Of a stretch of 57,171 nucleotides of DNA, positions 16,660 through 25,800 are shown in pieces; positions within the stretch are counted from its first letter, which is position 1, and each line of letters begins with the position of its first letter. A program made the translations under genes and the position numbers. This stretch comes from CAYGDP01 sp964348665 (lineage in GTDB: Bacteria; Verrucomicrobiota; Verrucomicrobiia; Palsa-1439; CAYGDP01): contig CAYGDP010000025.1 in the NCBI GenBank assembly GCA_964348665.1, forward strand, positions 1 through 57,171. The letters are read 5' to 3'. The notes beneath the pieces are model-generated. The model saw only the letters and a list, made by a program, of their open reading frames with translations, ran no database searches and was not told the origin of the DNA.

Positions 16660-18308
16660 GAAACATTATTATCCGAGCGGGATGCTACGCGAGATTCAGC
16701 GACGACCAGCAAAAACAGGGAAAGTCGATCGAAGCACAAATCGGCATGGCTCGCGAATTCGCGGCAAAGCAGGGTTGGGTCTTTCGCGATGATATGGTAT
16801 TTGCCGATGAGGGTATCAGCGGCGGGGAAGAAGAACGCCCCGGCTTGCTTGACATGCTCAATGCCGCAGAACGGCATGAGTTTGAAGTCCTGCTTTGTGA
16901 AGACACGTCGCGTTTAGCTCGTGATCCAAAAATTTACTATGTTGTTAAAGGTAATTTAGCAAAAAGTGGGGTAAAGATAACGTTCATAGCCAAACAATTT
17001 TCGGACGATGAATACGGCGAGCTTCTCGAAACAATTGTGGTTGGCGTTGATAAACTCAACCGACGACTCCAAGCAGCCAAGACCCGGCGGCATTTGCGCG
17101 AAGTCGCCAGCCGCGGATACGTTTATGGTGGAAAAGCTCCGTTCGGTCTTCGCCTAAAGAAAATTCCAATCGGCGGCAAAAAACCGAATGGCGACAAACG
17201 AACTGCTACCGTTTACGAGCATAACCCCCAAAATATAGATCACGCCAAGTTTATTATCGATCGGTGGTTGGCAGGTGTTTCTGCCTATCACATCTCAAGA
17301 GAATTAATGCAACGGGGCGTTCAAATGACTGACGGAGCTGTTCGAACTTGGATTTACACTACAGCAGAAATTTTTGCTGGCAAAATCATCTGGGGGCGTA
17401 CGCCGCCGCACCAGGGTGGCGGGAACAAATATCAGCCAAGGGAAGCGTGGGAATTTTTCGACGGGCAGCACAAAGATCAAAGTATTATTAGCATGGAACA
17501 AGCGAGAAAGGCAGTAGAACGAATTTTATACCGACCGCGAGGCAGGAGAAACTCACATCGAGGTAATTTTGTGTTGACGAGCCTTTTACATTGCGGTGAC
17601 TGCGGTGGTCGGCTGGCTTCACACGGACTAGCTTCAACGCCGAATGGGTCATACTACCGGTGTCATAATGCCCGCAAGCATTTTAACTGTTCAAACAACA
17701 GATATTTTCCCAAGAAAAAAATTGAGCAAATCGTCTGCGATCGTGTGGCGGAGAGCATCTTCCAGCGAGCAACAGTTCAGGACTGGACCGCGCGCCTTAA
17801 AAAATTCGCGAAGAGTCAGTTAACAAGCAGTACCAATGTACGCGAAACGATGAATCAGGTTGAAAAAATAAAATCAGAGGCGGGGAGTCGGTTAAAAAAC
17901 CTTGTTACAGCAATTAGTAAAGGAGTTATCGATTACGAGTTGGCCAAGAATGCCATCCAGTCTGAAAACGAGGTTATCGCTTCCGCTAACAAACAACTGG
18001 AACAGCTCAAGCCTTTTGATGAATTCGAGGGACAATCACTTGACTGGGTGGATTTTGAACCTGTCTTTGCCGATTGGCGAAAAATTTTAACTGAAAGTAA
18101 CAACGCTGACGCTGTACGTCGCCTACTTTCTCTCTCGATCAAGCGGGTCACAATAAATCACGCAGGGGACGGTAATATCGAGGCTGATATGGAAGGCATT
18201 ACCCGGGAAATAAGCCCAAAGTTTTGCATACCTACTTCCGCGGGTTTAAGGTGGCGACCCCAACGGGATTCGAACCCGTGTTGCCGGGATGAAAACCCGG
18301 TGTCCTAG
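16656..18308 (+). CDS. large serine recombinase (island integrase)
   Basis: A 550-residue serine recombinase. The catalytic domain has the nucleophile Ser15 in GCYARFSDDQQ and the DTSRLARD helix near 83-90. A recombinase domain follows (about 150-290; GKAPFGLRLKK near 159). The zinc ribbon has Cys313, Cys316, Cys336 and Cys345 (LHCGDCGG ... RCHNARKHFNC), then a coiled-coil region to about 470. The last 18 codons lie antisense inside the tRNA-Glu gene (WRPQRDSNPCCRDENPVS), so the true C-terminus is set by the integration junction. It probably integrates and excises the island at the tRNA-Glu 3' end. Large serine integrases more often target protein genes, so the tRNA site is notable. All catalytic motifs appear intact. 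Confidence 0.92.
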   Translation: MRNIIIRAGCYARFSDDQQKQGKSIEAQIGMAREFAAKQGWVFRDDMVFADEGISGGEEERPGLLDMLNAAERHEFEVLLCEDTSRLARDPKIYYVVKGNLAKSGVKITFIAKQFSDDEYGELLETIVVGVDKLNRRLQAAKTRRHLREVASRGYVYGGKAPFGLRLKKIPIGGKKPNGDKRTATVYEHNPQNIDHAKFIIDRWLAGVSAYHISRELMQRGVQMTDGAVRTWIYTTAEIFAGKIIWGRTPPHQGGGNKYQPREAWEFFDGQHKDQSIISMEQARKAVERILYRPRGRRNSHRGNFVLTSLLHCGDCGGRLASHGLASTPNGSYYRCHNARKHFNCSNNRYFPKKKIEQIVCDRVAESIFQRATVQDWTARLKKFAKSQLTSSTNVRETMNQVEKIKSEAGSRLKNLVTAISKGVIDYELAKNAIQSENEVIASANKQLEQLKPFDEFEGQSLDWVDFEPVFADWRKILTESNNADAVRRLLSLSIKRVTINHAGDGNIEADMEGITREISPKFCIPTSAGLRWRPQRDSNPCCRDENPVS

Positions 18309-18329
18309 GCCGGGCTAGACGATGGGGTC
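18252..18329 (-). tRNA. tRNA-Glu (UUC), island attachment site
   Basis: The minus strand folds as a full cloverleaf: acceptor GACCCCA pairs with TGGGGTC, anticodon stem CCGGG/CCCGG with loop TTTTCAT (anticodon TTC), T-arm ACGGG-TTCGAAT-CCCGT, and an encoded CCA at 18252-18254. The serine recombinase gene reads into its 3' half from the left. This marks the island boundary. Confidence 0.95.
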
Positions 18330-18686
18330 ACCGCGGCTGTCAACCTCTCGCACTATAACGTGTTTTCTGCGGATGACAAGAGCATAAGGATAATCCAAAA
18401 CACGAAATCCCAATCGAACTTCGAGCATTACTAATGGAGCAGCAATATAGTCTGCATATTGTTTTGGGGCGAAGAGCCACAAAAAACACAAATCAGAGAA
18501 GTTTTGTGACTTTTGCGTTTTTTTGTGGCCATAACGTTGTTTCCAATTCTACTGCCTCCTTGGTAACTCAACTCATATTTCATATTTAGCTTCAATCATT
18601 GATAATGAAACAAATGAAATCGAATCGTGTCTGGCCGTGAAATACGCGCTGCTTGGCCGCCGCTAATCGAAGGAATAACAGCGTTG
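18330..18686. other. intergenic region between tRNA-Glu and the next gene
   Basis: No gene is apparent. The region holds the inverted repeat at 18476-18530 and otherwise AT-rich sequence. The promoter of the leftward tRNA-Glu must lie just right of 18330. Confidence 0.5.
18476..18530. repeat. dispersed inverted repeat, CCACAAAAAACACAAA type
   Basis: The left arm GCCACAAAAAACACAAA and the right arm TTTTGCGTTTTTTTGTGGC are near-complementary around a short loop. A diverged relative lies at 42395-42480 between two hem-cluster genes. The hairpin could act as a bidirectional terminator, but the recurrence points to a dispersed repeat family. Confidence 0.65.
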
Positions 18687-19562
18687 CTACTGTAATGCTT
18701 TGCGCCACGACGCAAATTCCTCGAATACTTCGGCTCGACTGCACCGCTCGCGATAGACGGCGCGGGCGCGAACGCGATATTCACGCAGCACTTCGTATTG
18801 CGGAATGATAAGCTGAAAATCCCACGCGGGATTGGTCGTCTGCAGTTTCTCGTTGTAACCGCCGCCGCTTGGCGAGTGCGTGAAACGAATGCCGTCAGAC
18901 TTCTCGAACATGACAGCGAAGAGATGGTTGCGAACCAAGCCGTAGAAAAACGGCTCGTCATATCGCAGCAGCGATAAATTTTTGAATAAAGCATCGCCAC
19001 TATTGTGGCGAAATTTTAACTCGATCTTGTCATCGCGATGGCGAATGGTGCTTTGGTTGTTGTGCGCAGGTGTGCAAAGCTGCTGCCACTGGCCGTTGCC
19101 GCGCAAGTACATGCTTTTGTCGTCGGGAGCATTGATGTAGCTCGCCCAGAACAGGCCTATGTAGCCGTGATTAAAAACGTGCTGCGTTGGCTTGCAGCGA
19201 AACTCGAAATCAATGTAGTGGGGTGCGACCAGACGAAACCGCGTCCAGCTTTCCACCCGAAACGTCGGCGTCGGTTCCTGATGCAACTCTGCCTCCGCAT
19301 CGGAGATTTTCCTGAACTCCATCGGCGCATTGCGCGGCTCGAAAAAGATTTTGCGCGCGCCCTCCACGTCGCTAAGTTCCTTGTCGCCGTCGAAGATGTG
19401 CTCCAGGTTCAGCCCCGCCACAGTCGGCACGAAAAGGTTAGTCGGCTCCGTGCGGTGTATCAGCCGCCAGACACCGTTATAACCCGCGCGATGCTCGCCG
19501 TCGGCAGCATTGTCGCCGATCACGGCGGTCAGGTCGCCCACTTTGAATTCCGCACTGGCCAT
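18687..19562 (-). CDS. conserved hypothetical protein, verrucomicrobial type
   Basis: A 291-residue cytoplasmic protein with no signal peptide. It reads as beta-rich (FKVGDLTAVIGDNAADGEHR at the start, YIDFEFRCKPTQHVF in the middle, FFYGLVRNHLFAVMFEKSDG later), compatible with a sugar-mutarotase-like or jelly-roll fold. I cannot name a catalytic motif. I chose ATG 19562; a GTG at 19580 in the same frame would start inside a dispersed repeat. It is the first chromosomal gene after the island and stands alone. Proteins of this look are common beside carbohydrate genes in Verrucomicrobiota, so a role in sugar metabolism is possible. Confidence 0.6.
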   Translation of the reverse strand: MASAEFKVGDLTAVIGDNAADGEHRAGYNGVWRLIHRTEPTNLFVPTVAGLNLEHIFDGDKELSDVEGARKIFFEPRNAPMEFRKISDAEAELHQEPTPTFRVESWTRFRLVAPHYIDFEFRCKPTQHVFNHGYIGLFWASYINAPDDKSMYLRGNGQWQQLCTPAHNNQSTIRHRDDKIELKFRHNSGDALFKNLSLLRYDEPFFYGLVRNHLFAVMFEKSDGIRFTHSPSGGGYNEKLQTTNPAWDFQLIIPQYEVLREYRVRARAVYRERCSRAEVFEEFASWRKALQ

Positions 19563-19572
19563 GGCAGAATCA

Positions 19573-19608
19573 TAGACCACGAATGGACACGAATAAACAC
19601 GAATTTAT
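19573..19608. repeat. dispersed CACGAATGGACACGAATAAACACGAAT repeat
   Basis: Three direct copies of CACGAAT spaced about 10 bp apart sit immediately upstream of the hypothetical gene. This kind of short intergenic repeat is frequent in Verrucomicrobiota and related genomes. No further copy was found by eye in this window. Confidence 0.5.
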
Positions 19609-19867
19609 AGTATCCACTGAGGGTTTGGCCCCTTCTACGTGGTGCGAGGTTTAACGGAAAGGAAATCGCATTTTATTACCCGCGAAACTCGCGAAAGCTT
19701 ACCAGCCGAGAAATGGTTGGAGCGCGGGAGCTCGCCGCCTGTTTTCATTCGAGCAACTTGTTCCTCGTGTAACTGGGTGCGTTCTCGGATGTGACGCTTG
19801 GTTTCCCGTTACATTTAGTCGGTGCGCAAATTCCTGCGATTACTGGACGGCGGAATTGTGGTAGATT

Positions 19868-20413
19868 TTGCGCGTGAACTTCAAGAAATTGAGATTACAT
19901 TGGCGATGGATCGCTCTATGCGTATCCTTCTTAATAGTCTTATTAGCAGGTTTGGACTGGCGTGACATTAGTTTCTCCTGTGGGCGATGCGGTGAGAGCA
20001 AAACGGAGTGGGGCTATGAGATTTTTCGATGCCGAGTCTGGTCGTCGGTTGATTATCATGATACTGATTTTCGGCGACTCCATCGAAAATTTGTATCGGC
20101 TGAATGTGCCCATGCATGGAACGCACACTCATGGCAGCGGGTTGGAGTTCTGTGGCCGAGAGGACATTTCGCTTGTGGGGCTGGCCCATCTTTTCCAACC
20201 TTTGGTGAGCCATTAATCTTTTTGGAGCGCCTATCTGATCGCAATCGGATCTCCTCTATCCTGACTGCTCTACCGCTAATTAAGTGGTCATCTGAAATTA
20301 AGGTCGATCCAGTTGAGGCTGCGCTCAATGAATTAAAGAATGTTTCGTCGAAAGAACAAGAAGACGCTTGGTGGCAGAAAAATAGCGTGATGTTCGAAAA
20401 ATCTAGTAAGTAG
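19868..20413 (+). CDS. hypothetical protein with N-terminal membrane segment
   Basis: A 181-residue protein with a basic start and one transmembrane helix (WIALCVSFLIVLLAGLDW near residues 14-31). A Cys pair (SFSCGRCGES) follows, then HAWNAHSW and a charged C-terminus. The frame opens at a TTG; a GTG two codons later (19874) is an equally good start. No family recognised. It lies alone between convergent or unrelated genes and may be an exported or membrane-anchored protein. Confidence 0.5.
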   Translation: MRVNFKKLRLHWRWIALCVSFLIVLLAGLDWRDISFSCGRCGESKTEWGYEIFRCRVWSSVDYHDTDFRRLHRKFVSAECAHAWNAHSWQRVGVLWPRGHFACGAGPSFPTFGEPLIFLERLSDRNRISSILTALPLIKWSSEIKVDPVEAALNELKNVSSKEQEDAWWQKNSVMFEKSSK

Positions 20414-20428
20414 ACGGTACGTCGTTGG

Positions 20429-21352
20429 CTATCTCTGCCGCAACCCCTTAGTCGACGGGGGCGACGGTTTCGTTTCCTCGCTCGGACTGCCCTTGAAACG
20501 AAACGGTGGTTTGCCTGTGAAATCGTGGCTGGTGATGGTCGGACACCAGTGTTTTTCGATGTGCTCGACGACGAGGCGCGTGCCGTCGAAGTGGTTCACT
20601 TGCGGGCGCATCTTCGAGTTGTACATCGTGTCGGTCATGTCACGCATGAGCACGACGTTCTGTCCTTGCATGACCATCTGGCGGATGGAAAACGGCCGGC
20701 CTAACACGCACATGTTCGTGTGGACGCCCATGACGATGACGTTGGTGATTCCACGCTGTTTCATCAAATAAAATGCCTCGGCGCTGTCGGTAATGGCATC
20801 GCCATCGTGGATTTCGATCGTCGCGATTTGGCGATGCCAAGGCCATTGATTGTTCTTGGGATGCTCGCATCGCGGGGTGTCGTCGCAGCCCCCGTCGGAG
20901 TCGTCAATCGGCAGTGGCGCTTCGCGTTTGGCATCCAGACTGCACCATCGTTGCAATGGAATTTTGGTTTCGATCTTCGGAGCGCTCTGCGCCAGTTTGC
21001 GTCCGGGATGATCGGCGTAGAACTTCATCGTGTCACTGGGGCAATGAATGATGAGCACGCCGCGTTTTCGCGCTGCCGTGACGACCTCGTTCATGCGCGG
21101 CGCCATCTCGGCCACGCGGTCGGTCGCGCCCTTGCACCAATGGGCGTTCCACATGTCGCAAATGACGATGGCGGTTTGGCGCGCGTCCCATCGGACGGTG
21201 TGATCAGTAACCTGGAACTGCCCGCTTCCTTCGGCGGTCTCTTGCCGCGCTCGCGTGTGCAAGGTTAACAGCGTGGGTTCTGCCATTGCTGGGAGGCACA
21301 TTACGAGTGCCGCCGGCGTCAAGAAGCGCTTCAGGGCCGGATGAGATCGCAT
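20429..21352 (-). CDS. secreted isochorismatase-like cysteine hydrolase
   Basis: A 307-residue protein with a signal peptide (basic start, hydrophobic LTPAALVMCLPAMA). The mature part has the isochorismatase/nicotinamidase triad: Asp in TAIVICDMWNAHWC (about residue 66), a central Lys region, and the nucleophile Cys in VMGVHTNMCVLGR (about 214-226) after the usual cis-peptide strand. Such enzymes hydrolyse amide or vinyl-ether bonds of small molecules; periplasmic forms are common in PVC bacteria and their substrates are mostly unknown. The C-terminal 25 residues are Pro/Ser/Lys-rich. It lies 18 bp downstream of the Tat-exported oxidoreductase on the same strand, so the two likely form an operon. 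Confidence 0.82.
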   Translation of the reverse strand: MRSHPALKRFLTPAALVMCLPAMAEPTLLTLHTRARQETAEGSGQFQVTDHTVRWDARQTAIVICDMWNAHWCKGATDRVAEMAPRMNEVVTAARKRGVLIIHCPSDTMKFYADHPGRKLAQSAPKIETKIPLQRWCSLDAKREAPLPIDDSDGGCDDTPRCEHPKNNQWPWHRQIATIEIHDGDAITDSAEAFYLMKQRGITNVIVMGVHTNMCVLGRPFSIRQMVMQGQNVVLMRDMTDTMYNSKMRPQVNHFDGTRLVVEHIEKHWCPTITSHDFTGKPPFRFKGSPSEETKPSPPSTKGLRQR

Positions 21353-21370
21353 GAGGATACCTTATTGATT

Positions 21371-22711
21371 TCAAGCCAGTTTATACTTACCGGGAAGCGG
21401 GAGTTCGTAGTTGCCGTCCTTGTCGGGGAGCGTGGGTGGCGGTGTGTCCCAGTCGAGTTTTTCGGGCATGGTGCGATGGTTGAGTTTCAGCGCGCTGTCC
21501 CACTTCCATTCTTTGCCGGTGTAGGTGGCATAACGACCCAGCACGGCAGTGAAGCTGCTGGTGGCGCCGTAATGGGCATTGTTAATCGGTTTATTGCTCC
21601 GGATCGCGGCGTGTAATTCGTCGTGCTCGACTTGATACGGGTTGGGGTCGTTTTTCCCGTCGTGTTTCCAAACGATGTTCCCTTTGTAATCGCGAATCTC
21701 GCCCGGTTTGGCGATTCCTTTGGTGCCGCGAAACTCCTCGGTGACGCGCTGATCGCCGCCGCCAAATTGGCGGCACTGGCTATTGACGATAATGCCCTTG
21801 GGGTAGCGATACTCGACTGTGTGGTGGTCGTAAATCTCGCTCGGCTCGGTGGGATTGCGCGCTTGCCGACCGCCAAAGCCATACGCGCTCTCCGGCAGTG
21901 CGCCGATAAACCAATTGGCTACATCGAGGTTATGGACATGCTGCTCGACGATGTGATCGCCGCACAACCAACAGAAATGATACCAGTTGTTCATTTGGAA
22001 TTGCATCTCATTCATGCCGGGCTTGCGTTTGCGATACCAGATGCCGCTGCCATTCCAATACACGTTGGCTGTGACGATATCGCCGATCATGCCGTCTTGA
22101 ACCCGCTTCAGGGTCTCGCGATACGACGCCTGATAATGACGCTGGAGGCCGACGACCACTTTCAGTCCTTTGGAGTCCGCCAGTTTGGCCGTCTCCATGC
22201 ATAGGCGCGCTCCAAACGCATCCACGCAGGTAGGTTTTTCCATAAAGACGTTTTTGCCCGCCGCAACCGCGGCCGCGAAATGAAACGGGCGAAAACCCGG
22301 CGGCGTGGCAAGAATGATGAAGTCGCAGTGCTGGAGCACTTGTTGATAGCCGTCGAATCCGACAAACTGCCGGTTCGCGGGCACGTTTGCTTTTTCGCCG
22401 TGCTTCTTGGAAAGACCTATGACAGCGCCCTTGAGGCGATCTTCAAACACGTCCGCCACGGCGGTCAATTTTACGTCGCCCCCGGAGACGCTTAGCGCCT
22501 GATCGGCCGCCCCTGCGCCGCGTCCGCCAGCGCCGACGAGGCCGATGCGGAGGAGGCCGGTGTTGGCGTCTTGGGCACGAAGGATGTTAAAGCGTCCCAG
22601 AACGCCGGCACCGATTGCGCCGGTTGTTGCCGCGAGCATTTTGCGGCGGCTCATGCGGGTGGAAATGGCGCTCTCTTGATTTTGGGCTGAAATTTTGTGT
22701 TTATCATTCAT
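21371..22711 (-). CDS. Tat-exported Gfo/Idh/MocA family oxidoreductase
   Basis: A 446-residue NAD(P)-dependent oxidoreductase. The Tat signal is SRRKMLAATTGAIGAG (about residues 21-36). The Rossmann fold starts with LRIGLVGAGGRGAGAADQ (about 54-71), followed by VFMEKPTCVDAFG (about 153), the Lys-Pro segment of the family, and the typical C-terminal half (NWYHFCWLCGDHIVEQHVHN, His-containing). These enzymes oxidise or reduce sugars and cyclitols, for example 3-keto-sugar formation; export with bound cofactor by Tat is usual in PVC bacteria. A GGAG lies about 10 bp before the ATG. Its neighbours (DUF1080 and ThuA proteins) are the classical partners in 3-keto-glycoside metabolism. Confidence 0.9.
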   Translation of the reverse strand: MNDKHKISAQNQESAISTRMSRRKMLAATTGAIGAGVLGRFNILRAQDANTGLLRIGLVGAGGRGAGAADQALSVSGGDVKLTAVADVFEDRLKGAVIGLSKKHGEKANVPANRQFVGFDGYQQVLQHCDFIILATPPGFRPFHFAAAVAAGKNVFMEKPTCVDAFGARLCMETAKLADSKGLKVVVGLQRHYQASYRETLKRVQDGMIGDIVTANVYWNGSGIWYRKRKPGMNEMQFQMNNWYHFCWLCGDHIVEQHVHNLDVANWFIGALPESAYGFGGRQARNPTEPSEIYDHHTVEYRYPKGIIVNSQCRQFGGGDQRVTEEFRGTKGIAKPGEIRDYKGNIVWKHDGKNDPNPYQVEHDELHAAIRSNKPINNAHYGATSSFTAVLGRYATYTGKEWKWDSALKLNHRTMPEKLDWDTPPPTLPDKDGNYELPLPGKYKLA

Positions 22712-22873
22712 GGTGATGGATCTCCATTTTTGACAGCTGCTCTGGCTTGCCCGTTATCGTACCGAGGAAACGGAAGGGTTTGCCAGCTTTTTATTTGCGT
22801 CGGGGGAGTTGCGGTTTCTTTGATGCCCAACCGCCCGCTCCGATTCAAAGTCGCGTTATTAGAGAGCGAGATT

Positions 22874-25800
22874 TTATTTTCCACTGACCCATTGCACCGC
22901 GTTTTGCAGGAGCGCTTTGAAGGCGGGGAGTTCATGGGCGCGACCGTCGTGGCCGAGGGCGATGCCTACGATGCGGGTTTTGGGATGTTTGACGATCCAG
23001 ATGCTCGGATACGTCGCGCTCTTTTGCTTCGAGTAGGCCGTGGCGAGGATTTCGATGGGTGCGCCGCTCGCGTCCGGCTCGAACCAATAAAGTTCGTCGG
23101 TGATTTTGAAGGTTGCAGGCACATCTTTCAGGATCGGGTGACTCGTCGCCGTGACTTTTACCTCGAACTCGCCAAGGGCATCGTGGCCGCGCGAGCCGCC
23201 ACCGACTATTGTTTTGTTGTAATCGGGCCAGTTGCCCCAGTTGTACCAAGCGCCGGGGTGAAGGATGATGATCCCTTTGCCAGTATTGGCAAAGTCCGCA
23301 AGTGCTTTGCGAAATTCGGGTTTTGAAAAATTCCCCTGATTCGTGCTCAATACGAGCACGTTGGCGCCCGCCAACTCGCTCTCGGCGACGGCCACTTTTT
23401 CGGTGTACGCAACTGCGAATTTACCCGTGGCTTTCAAAGTCGCCGCATCAGCTTGGTTGAACCATTTCTTGAAGTCATGCGAGCTGCCGCCGCCGACCAG
23501 CAGGACTTTGAGTCCGTTGCCGTCCCACTGTAGAGGCTCGGGCTGTGCCGCCGCCGCGGGAGTTGGCGTTTGCACCTGCGCGTTCGCGTCGGCCATCTCG
23601 GCCGTGATGGCGACCGTGGTTGGCGCGACATCGTTGTCGTAGCTCTCCAAGACGAGACGTTCGATCACGGCGGTTCGCTTGAGTGGTTTGGTGTACCAAC
23701 GAAGCTGATTCTCGGAAACCAATTCCTCGGCCAGCTTCGATCCCGGCACGTTCACAACGCGGATGTAATCCGCAAATTCCTGACTGTTGTGCATGATGAT
23801 CTCCTCCGTTAGGCCGTCCGCATAGATGACGGTCGCTTTCATCACTGGCACGTTCTCGCCGCCGAGTGGATGCGCCCAACCGCCGACGCCGCCGAGAAAA
23901 TGCAACCGATTAGCGGCAAAACCGACTTTGGCTTCGACTTTCTTTGGCATCTTCGTCTTGGAAAACGAATTGCCCGCACCGCCTTTGAGCACGATCAAAT
24001 TTTTAGCCGATGGCATTTTGGCAGGGTCGGCGATGAAAAACGGCACGCCCTCGACGGTCACGGCGCCGAACTTGACAAACTTGAGCGTGTCGCTCCGTTG
24101 ATCTTGCGTCCAATAAAGTCCGTAGCGGCTATCGGCCGTGAACGCAGTCGTCAAATCCACGAATCGAAACCGCTGTTCCGCCGCACCCAGAAAGGTCAGT
24201 AAATCCCGCAAGGCTTCGCCGCCAAGTTGCTCGAATCCTTCAGGCATCAGCGACCGCCCCGCGTTACGACGCGACTGGATTTGATTGACGCGGATCTCCT
24301 GCTCGCCCGCCGCGTTGCGGAGGGTGACGGCGGATTTATTTTCGCGCGCGATGATGCCGTCGTAACTCTCGCCGTCGTTGGTCTGAATTGCCCAAGCCGA
24401 GAAACTCGGATCCACCTCGCGATTCGGATCCAGGATTTGGGTGAGCAAATGATCAGGGCCGTGGGTTCCAATGCCGACCAACGGCGGACCGACATCGCGC
24501 CCGATATCGCCTAATTTGTGGCAAGTGCTGCAGTTTTTCGTGAAAACTTCTTTCCCTTTGTCGGCACTGCCCGCCTTTGACACCACGGGCATCAGTTTGG
24601 CGATCAGTTCGTCCTTTTGTTTGGTTTCGGGGCCGCGCACTTTGTCAATCACCACATTGGCGCGGGATGCCACCGCCGCGTCGGGATGCAATCGCAACCG
24701 ATGCAGATTTGCCGGGCCGAATGCGCTCGCGTCAATCTTGCCTGACTCCAAAGCGTCGAGCAGTGCGAGCGACCACGGGGCGCGCTTGAGCAACTGTTCG
24801 AGCGCCAATGATTGTAAGTCGCCCTGCAAACTTGGAAACGCGGCAATCAACGCGGCGCCGGCTTCGACATCGGGAATCTCGCCAACCGCCTCGATCACAC
24901 GCCTCTGCAACGTAGGTGAGTTTTTTCCACCAAGCAATTTTGCCACCGCCGGCAGCGCATCGGGACTGGAGCGGCGCACGCCCAGCAACGTTTGCGCGAT
25001 CTGCACACGCGCATCCTCGGATTGGCTCGCGTCTTGCACGCGGACGACAAGCGACTTGAGGTGACCTTGCAGAGCGTCCTTCATTGCGCCGCCCTTGTCC
25101 CAACGCGAAACAAGCGGCAACGTCGCCGCGGAGAGTTGGGGACTTGAGGAAGTCACGAGCGTCTGCAACGCCTTCTGCAAATCCGGAGACCATGCCGGCA
25201 GAGTATCAGGTTTCAAACCGGCGGCGAGGCTCTCCAAAATGGTTTGCTTGAGCGCATCGGCGGAAGCCGGTTTCTGCGAGATGGCGACAACCAGCTTTGC
25301 TGCTTCGGGCGCGTTCTGTGCGTCGGCGATCTGCTTGGTCAATCGGCGCACCATCGATTCCGAGTCATCCGTCGGCGCGTTGGACAAGGCCGCATCCATG
25401 ACGATGGCGGGTGATTTCGCAGCCGCCCCAAAAAATGCCGCGCGCGACCAGTTGTCCGTAAACGATGGATACGCAGCGACAAGGGCGCGAGCGATTTCGG
25501 CATCCATCTCGATGGTAGCGAGCGCGTTGACCGCTTCGAGTCGCACTTGTGGGTCGGCATCGGTGAGAAGTTTCAAGGCCGATTCCTTGGCGACTTTGTC
25601 CGACGGGGGCATGGCGGCGACCGATTGCATCGCGTTCTTGCGCACGGCGGCATCGGCGTCGTTGGCGGCGGCGGCAAAGGTTTTCGTATCGAGCTGGCCG
25701 AGCTGCGCCAAAGTCCAGAGCGACGCGACGCGCGCCTCCGGGAATTTGCTCGTGGCGAACATTTGCCGCAGGGCGGGCGCGGCGTCGGTTTTGCCCAAAT

